Part shown: positions 5,534 to 8,292 of the stretch, one piece after another
How the letters are laid out: the number at the start of each line of letters is the position of its first letter
Numbering within the stretch: the stretch's first letter is position 1
DNA from: JANXVY01 sp038329675
GTDB lineage: Bacteria > Pseudomonadota > Alphaproteobacteria > Rhizobiales > Hyphomicrobiaceae
Assembly: GCA_038329675.1 (NCBI GenBank)
Contig: JBBQNE010000141.1
Location: 1 to 8,292, forward strand
Length of the DNA stretch: 8,292 nt
Reading direction: 5' to 3'
Notes under the pieces: generated by a model
Databases searched by the model: none
The model's input: the letters and a program-made list of their open reading frames with translations, nothing else
Told to the model about the DNA's origin: nothing
Program-made: the position numbers and the translations under genes

Positions 5534-6498
5534 GCGCGCGCTCCAGAACCGGACGCGGCATCAGCACCTGGTTTGGATTGCTCTTCACCGGCAGCCTCCG
5601 CGCTCTCGTCGTGTTCGACGCCAAGATAGGCGCGGATGACATTGGGATCGTTGCGGACAAACGCTGGCGGCCCATCCGAGATCCGTCGGCCGTATTCCAG
5701 CACGATGATGTGGTCGGAGATGTCCATGACAACCGACATATCGTGTTCGATCAGCAGGATTGCAGTGTTGAGGTTGGACTTGATGGTTCGCAGCAACGTC
5801 GAAAGCTCGGCGCTCTCACGCGGGTTTAATCCGGCAGCTGGTTCATCAAGGCACAACAGCACCGGCTCGGTCATCATCGCCCGGGCGATCTCAAGCCGCC
5901 GCTGGTCGCCGTAGGGAAGATCGCCAGCGGGATCGTCCGCGCGTGCCGTCAGCCCGATCCGATCGAGCCATGCCACCGCCCGTTCGACGCCGTCGCGTTC
6001 GCTGCGTTGATAGCTCGCGCTGCCAAATACGCCGCCCAAAACGCCAGCGAGTGCAAATGGGCCAGCTTCGCGCGTCAGACGGCGATGTTGTGCAACCATC
6101 AAGTTTTCAAGCACCGTCATTCCAGAAAACAATCGGATGTTTTGGAAGGTGCGCGCAACGCCCGCCCGCGACGTGATTTGATAGTCTTCCAGGCGATGCA
6201 ACTCGTAAATGTCGTTCCCGTCGCGGCCGCCGCGCAGCCGGATCGCGCCGCCAGCTGGACGGTAGAAGCCAGTGATGCAATTAAAGACCGTTGTCTTGCC
6301 CGCTCCGTTGGGCCCGATCAACGCTGTAATTTCGTCGCGTCGTGCAGAAAACGACAAGCCATCGACCGCCGTTAAGCCGCCAAATCGCATGACCAAGCGA
6401 TCGATCTCGAGCAGCGGAACCGTGGCTGCAACCTGTGACAGCGGGGGAAGTGGTGCCATGGGCGGATCCATATCCTCCAGCATGTGGGGGTCCATCAT
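5530..6498 (-). CDS. livG: Branched-chain amino acid ABC transporter ATPase LivG
   Basis: This is the partner ATPase of LivF at the cytoplasmic face of LivHM. It has 322 residues against about 250-260 for typical LivG. Motifs are Walker A GPNGAGKTT (62-70), Q-loop Gln119 in RTFQNIRLF, the family's degenerate signature LPYGDQRRLEIARAM (194-208), Walker B LLCLDEPAAGLNP (214-226) with Glu219, and H-loop His252 in IEHDMS. The extra length is a Met/Asp/Pro-rich N-terminal extension (1-27) and a charged Ala/Glu/Gly tail (about 294-322) after the usual end near YLGVEH. The early start is real by sequence: AAGGAGGG lies 6 nt before the ATG at 6498, inside the end of livM, and ATG overlaps the livM stop as ATGA. 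A second ATG follows immediately (6495). Confidence 0.96.
   Translation of the reverse strand: MMDPHMLEDMDPPMAPLPPLSQVAATVPLLEIDRLVMRFGGLTAVDGLSFSARRDEITALIGPNGAGKTTVFNCITGFYRPAGGAIRLRGGRDGNDIYELHRLEDYQITSRAGVARTFQNIRLFSGMTVLENLMVAQHRRLTREAGPFALAGVLGGVFGSASYQRSERDGVERAVAWLDRIGLTARADDPAGDLPYGDQRRLEIARAMMTEPVLLCLDEPAAGLNPRESAELSTLLRTIKSNLNTAILLIEHDMSVVMDISDHIIVLEYGRRISDGPPAFVRNDPNVIRAYLGVEHDESAEAAGEEQSKPGADAASGSGARA
5541..5544 (-). promoter_or_regulatory. Ribosome binding site deciding the GTG start of livF
   Basis: GGAG on the minus strand ends 7 nt before GTG at 5533 but 13 nt before the next ATG at 5527. It therefore favours the GTG that overlaps the livG stop. Confidence 0.6.
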
Positions 6499-8117
6499 CC
6501 AGCGCCCTCCTTCACGAGGTTGGCAGAGACCGCCTTGCGTTCCTTGAGCGCAATTGATGGATCGCGCGATGTCACAAGCCCGCGCGGCCGCCAGATCATC
6601 AAGATGACAAGGGCCAATCCCAGGATCAGCATACGATATTGAGTCGGATCAAAAGTATTACCAAAAATCTGTTTCAGCCAGTCGAGTTCCCTGAGGATTT
6701 CCGTCCCGCCGATCATCACGACAGCCGCGATCGCGCATCCGGCCAGCGAGCCCATGCCGCCGAGCACGACGATGGCAAGCACCGTGGCGCTCTCCAGAAA
6801 CTCAAACGACTTCGGATTGATAAAGCCTTGCCGCGTCGCGAAAAAGGCCCCAGCCATGCCAGCAAATGCCGCCCCGATGGCAAAGGCTGATAATTTGATT
6901 GTCACAGTATTGAGCCCCAAGGCGCGGCACGCGATTTCGTCTTCGCGCAGCGCTTCCCACGCCCGTCCGATCGGCATACGCCGCAGCCTGATCGTGACCC
7001 AGGCCGTCAACAGCGCAAGACCAAGGATGACGTAGTAGAGAAAGATCGCGCGATAAACGGTCGGCGATTGGGTCAGTCCGAACACGCTGGCAAACGTTGG
7101 ATCGCCGGTGGGCGATGTGAACGGCAGGCCGAAAAACGTGATGCGTGGTGCGCTCAGGCCAGCGTAGCCATTCGTCAGGCTTGCCCAATTGACCAGCACG
7201 AGCCGGATCATTTCACCAAAAGCCAGCGTGACGATGGCCAGATAATCGCCGCGCAAACGCAACACCGGAAAGCCCAGCAATATGCCCGCAAACGAGGCAA
7301 GGATGGCCGCGATCGGCAGGCAAATCCAGAACGCGAACGGGACGAGCCCTGGCGCAATGCCTGGCAACACGTGGATCGAAATCAGCGTGTAACTATAGGC
7401 GCCAACGGCTGCAAACGCGATGAAGCCCAGGTCGAGCAGGCCAGCAAGGCCGACCACGATGTTGAGCCCCCAGGCCAGCATGACGTAGATCAAAATTTGA
7501 ACGCCAAAATTATCTACCCATTTGATGGCCCCAGCCCACCCGGTCATGCCGACGACGAACGGCGGGTAAAGCAGCAACGCAGCGAGCCCGATCAGCGGTC
7601 CATACCGTCGAAGTGCGGTGGCAGCGGCCGATGCCGGGCGGCTTTGGGCGGCATCGGCCAATTTTGGACGAGCGGCATATGACGCGATGTTGAGGCGCAA
7701 CGCAGCGATCGCCGCGCCGATCGCGGCGGCCGCTAGAACCAGGGCCCCAACGAGGCCCCACCGGGTCTCCAAAATGAGGTTTCCGTCGGGCCCCGGGTTT
7801 GCAAAATGCGTGACGATCGGGAACGCGAGAACAGCGAACGTTCCGGCCGCGGTTGCAGCCCCGATGACAATCTGGGCGAGCGCGCTGCGCTTGACGCTGC
7901 CAGACTGCTCGCGACCAGACTGCTCGCGACCAGACTGCTCGCGACCAGACTGCGCGCCACCTGTTTGCGCGCCACCTGTTTGCGCGCCCCGTGAATTCGC
8001 ATCGACCGCATCAGCCGCACGGGTCTCCGCGCGTTCGGTCGCCATACCAGCCGACGTGGTCGCCAACAGCACACCGGTTGGCGTCACGTCAGTGTCCCCG
8101 CCGCCCGGCTGCGCCAT
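6495..8117 (-). CDS. livM: Branched-chain amino acid ABC transporter permease LivM, extended N-terminus
   Basis: This inner-membrane permease pairs with LivH to form the transport channel. It has 540 residues, while LivM is commonly about 300-430. The permease core runs from about 172 to 515. It includes YVMLAWGLNIVVGLAGLLDLG (211-231), GFPVLRLRGDYLAIVTLAFGE (282-302) and the ATPase-coupling segment GRAWEALREDEIACRALG (384-401). It ends in RPRGL (510-514). Before the core are two further hydrophobic segments (about 79-100 and 119-141), resembling the extra N-terminal domain of E. coli LivM. Ahead of those is a polar 78-residue tail containing six pentapeptide repeats (GAQTG/GAQSG/REQSG, 44-73). 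The ATG at 8117 lies 2 nt after the livH stop, with only a weak purine-rich site upstream. In-frame Met25 is an alternative start. The stop overlaps the livG ATG. Confidence 0.95.
   Translation of the reverse strand: MAQPGGGDTDVTPTGVLLATTSAGMATERAETRAADAVDANSRGAQTGGAQTGGAQSGREQSGREQSGREQSGSVKRSALAQIVIGAATAAGTFAVLAFPIVTHFANPGPDGNLILETRWGLVGALVLAAAAIGAAIAALRLNIASYAARPKLADAAQSRPASAAATALRRYGPLIGLAALLLYPPFVVGMTGWAGAIKWVDNFGVQILIYVMLAWGLNIVVGLAGLLDLGFIAFAAVGAYSYTLISIHVLPGIAPGLVPFAFWICLPIAAILASFAGILLGFPVLRLRGDYLAIVTLAFGEMIRLVLVNWASLTNGYAGLSAPRITFFGLPFTSPTGDPTFASVFGLTQSPTVYRAIFLYYVILGLALLTAWVTIRLRRMPIGRAWEALREDEIACRALGLNTVTIKLSAFAIGAAFAGMAGAFFATRQGFINPKSFEFLESATVLAIVVLGGMGSLAGCAIAAVVMIGGTEILRELDWLKQIFGNTFDPTQYRMLILGLALVILMIWRPRGLVTSRDPSIALKERKAVSANLVKEGAG
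6505..6512 (-). promoter_or_regulatory. Strong ribosome binding site of livG inside the livM end
   Basis: AAGGAGGG on the minus strand, within the last codons of livM, lies 6 nt before the livG ATG (7 nt counting from the GGAGG core). It is among the best Shine-Dalgarno matches in the window and supports the long LivG N-terminus. Confidence 0.75.
7901..7990 (-). repeat. Six 15-bp tandem repeats within livM
   Basis: Three identical units (7901-7915, 7916-7930, 7931-7945) are followed by three diverged ones (7946-7960, 7961-7975, 7976-7990). Because the period is 15 bp, gain or loss of units keeps the frame. They encode REQSG three times and GAQSG/GAQTG three times in the polar N-terminal tail of LivM. 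Confidence 0.95.
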
Positions 8118-8119
8118 GC

Positions 8120-8292
8120 TTAGACTTTCTCAACTTCGGGCCGACCCAACAGCCCCGTTGGCTTGATGACGAGCGTCCGCGCCAGGCCGGCAAACGCAAC
8201 CACGTCCTTGTAGTCGCTCGACACGTAGCCAGCCCACAGCGTCTCAACGAGACCAATGATCAACCCGCCCAACACAGCGCCCGGTAGCGAGC
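8120..8292 (-). CDS. livH: Branched-chain amino acid ABC transporter permease LivH, 3' end only
   Basis: The last 56 codons and TAA stop of the LivM partner permease are present; the rest lies beyond the window. The family ending is clear. It shows SLPGAVLGGLIIGLVETLW (family usually GSxPGAxxGGxxLGxxE), then SSDYKDVVAF, then KPTGLLGRPEVEKV, which matches the E. coli LivH C-terminus closely. Within the final membrane segment the sequence is AGLARTLVI, with an Arg (8177-8179) where family members normally have Leu or Val. The stop is 2 nt from the livM start, so the two permeases are very likely co-translated. The operon promoter must lie outside the window. Confidence 0.93.
   Translation of the reverse strand, partial: SLPGAVLGGLIIGLVETLWAGYVSSDYKDVVAFAGLARTLVIKPTGLLGRPEVEKV

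Noticed and set aside
7901..7990. CRISPR-like array
   Set aside because: The 15-bp units are directly adjacent without spacers and lie in frame within livM.

Overview
The window reads as chromosomal DNA from an alphaproteobacterium, most likely in the Hyphomicrobiales (Rhizobiales). The reasons are the high-GC codon use, an adenylosuccinate lyase of the alphaproteobacterial type, and an ABC operon in the order livH-livM-livG-livF-livK. I cannot name the genus. No tRNA, rRNA, CRISPR array, insertion sequence or phage gene is visible.

Layout. (1) 1-1175, minus: most of purB (purine synthesis), its C-terminus cut by the window edge. (2) 1338-1646, minus: a 102-residue hypothetical protein with one membrane segment. 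(3) 1647-2037: an AT-rich, palindrome-dense intergenic region of about 390 bp between divergent genes. It holds a candidate promoter and operator-like repeats. (4) 2038-2268, plus: a 76-residue soluble hypothetical protein with a GTG start and a good ribosome binding site. It is the only plus-strand gene I support. (5) 2269-2375: a short convergent spacer with three 13-bp tandem repeats. (6) 2376-8292, minus: a branched-chain amino acid (or related amide/amino acid) ABC transporter. In transcription order it is livH (3' end only), livM, livG, livF, livK, and then a second, divergent LivK-like binding protein.

How the genes work together. LivH and LivM form the membrane channel, LivG and LivF are the two ATPases, and LivK is the periplasmic receptor. 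livH/livM are 2 nt apart, and livM/livG and livG/livF overlap in ATGA and GTGA, which points to translational coupling. livK follows after a 154-nt gap with its own strong ribosome binding site. The last gene is a receptor paralogue. It keeps the fold and the cysteine pair known from enterobacterial LivJ/LivK, but it has lost ligand-contact residues that the window's own LivK keeps, so it probably binds something else or has another role.

The least ordinary features are this divergent receptor, two separate 15-bp tandem repeats that encode pentapeptide repeats in livM and in the receptor paralogue, and the repeat/palindrome cluster upstream of the 76-residue gene. I see no convincing wholly new system; most of the window is core metabolism and transport.
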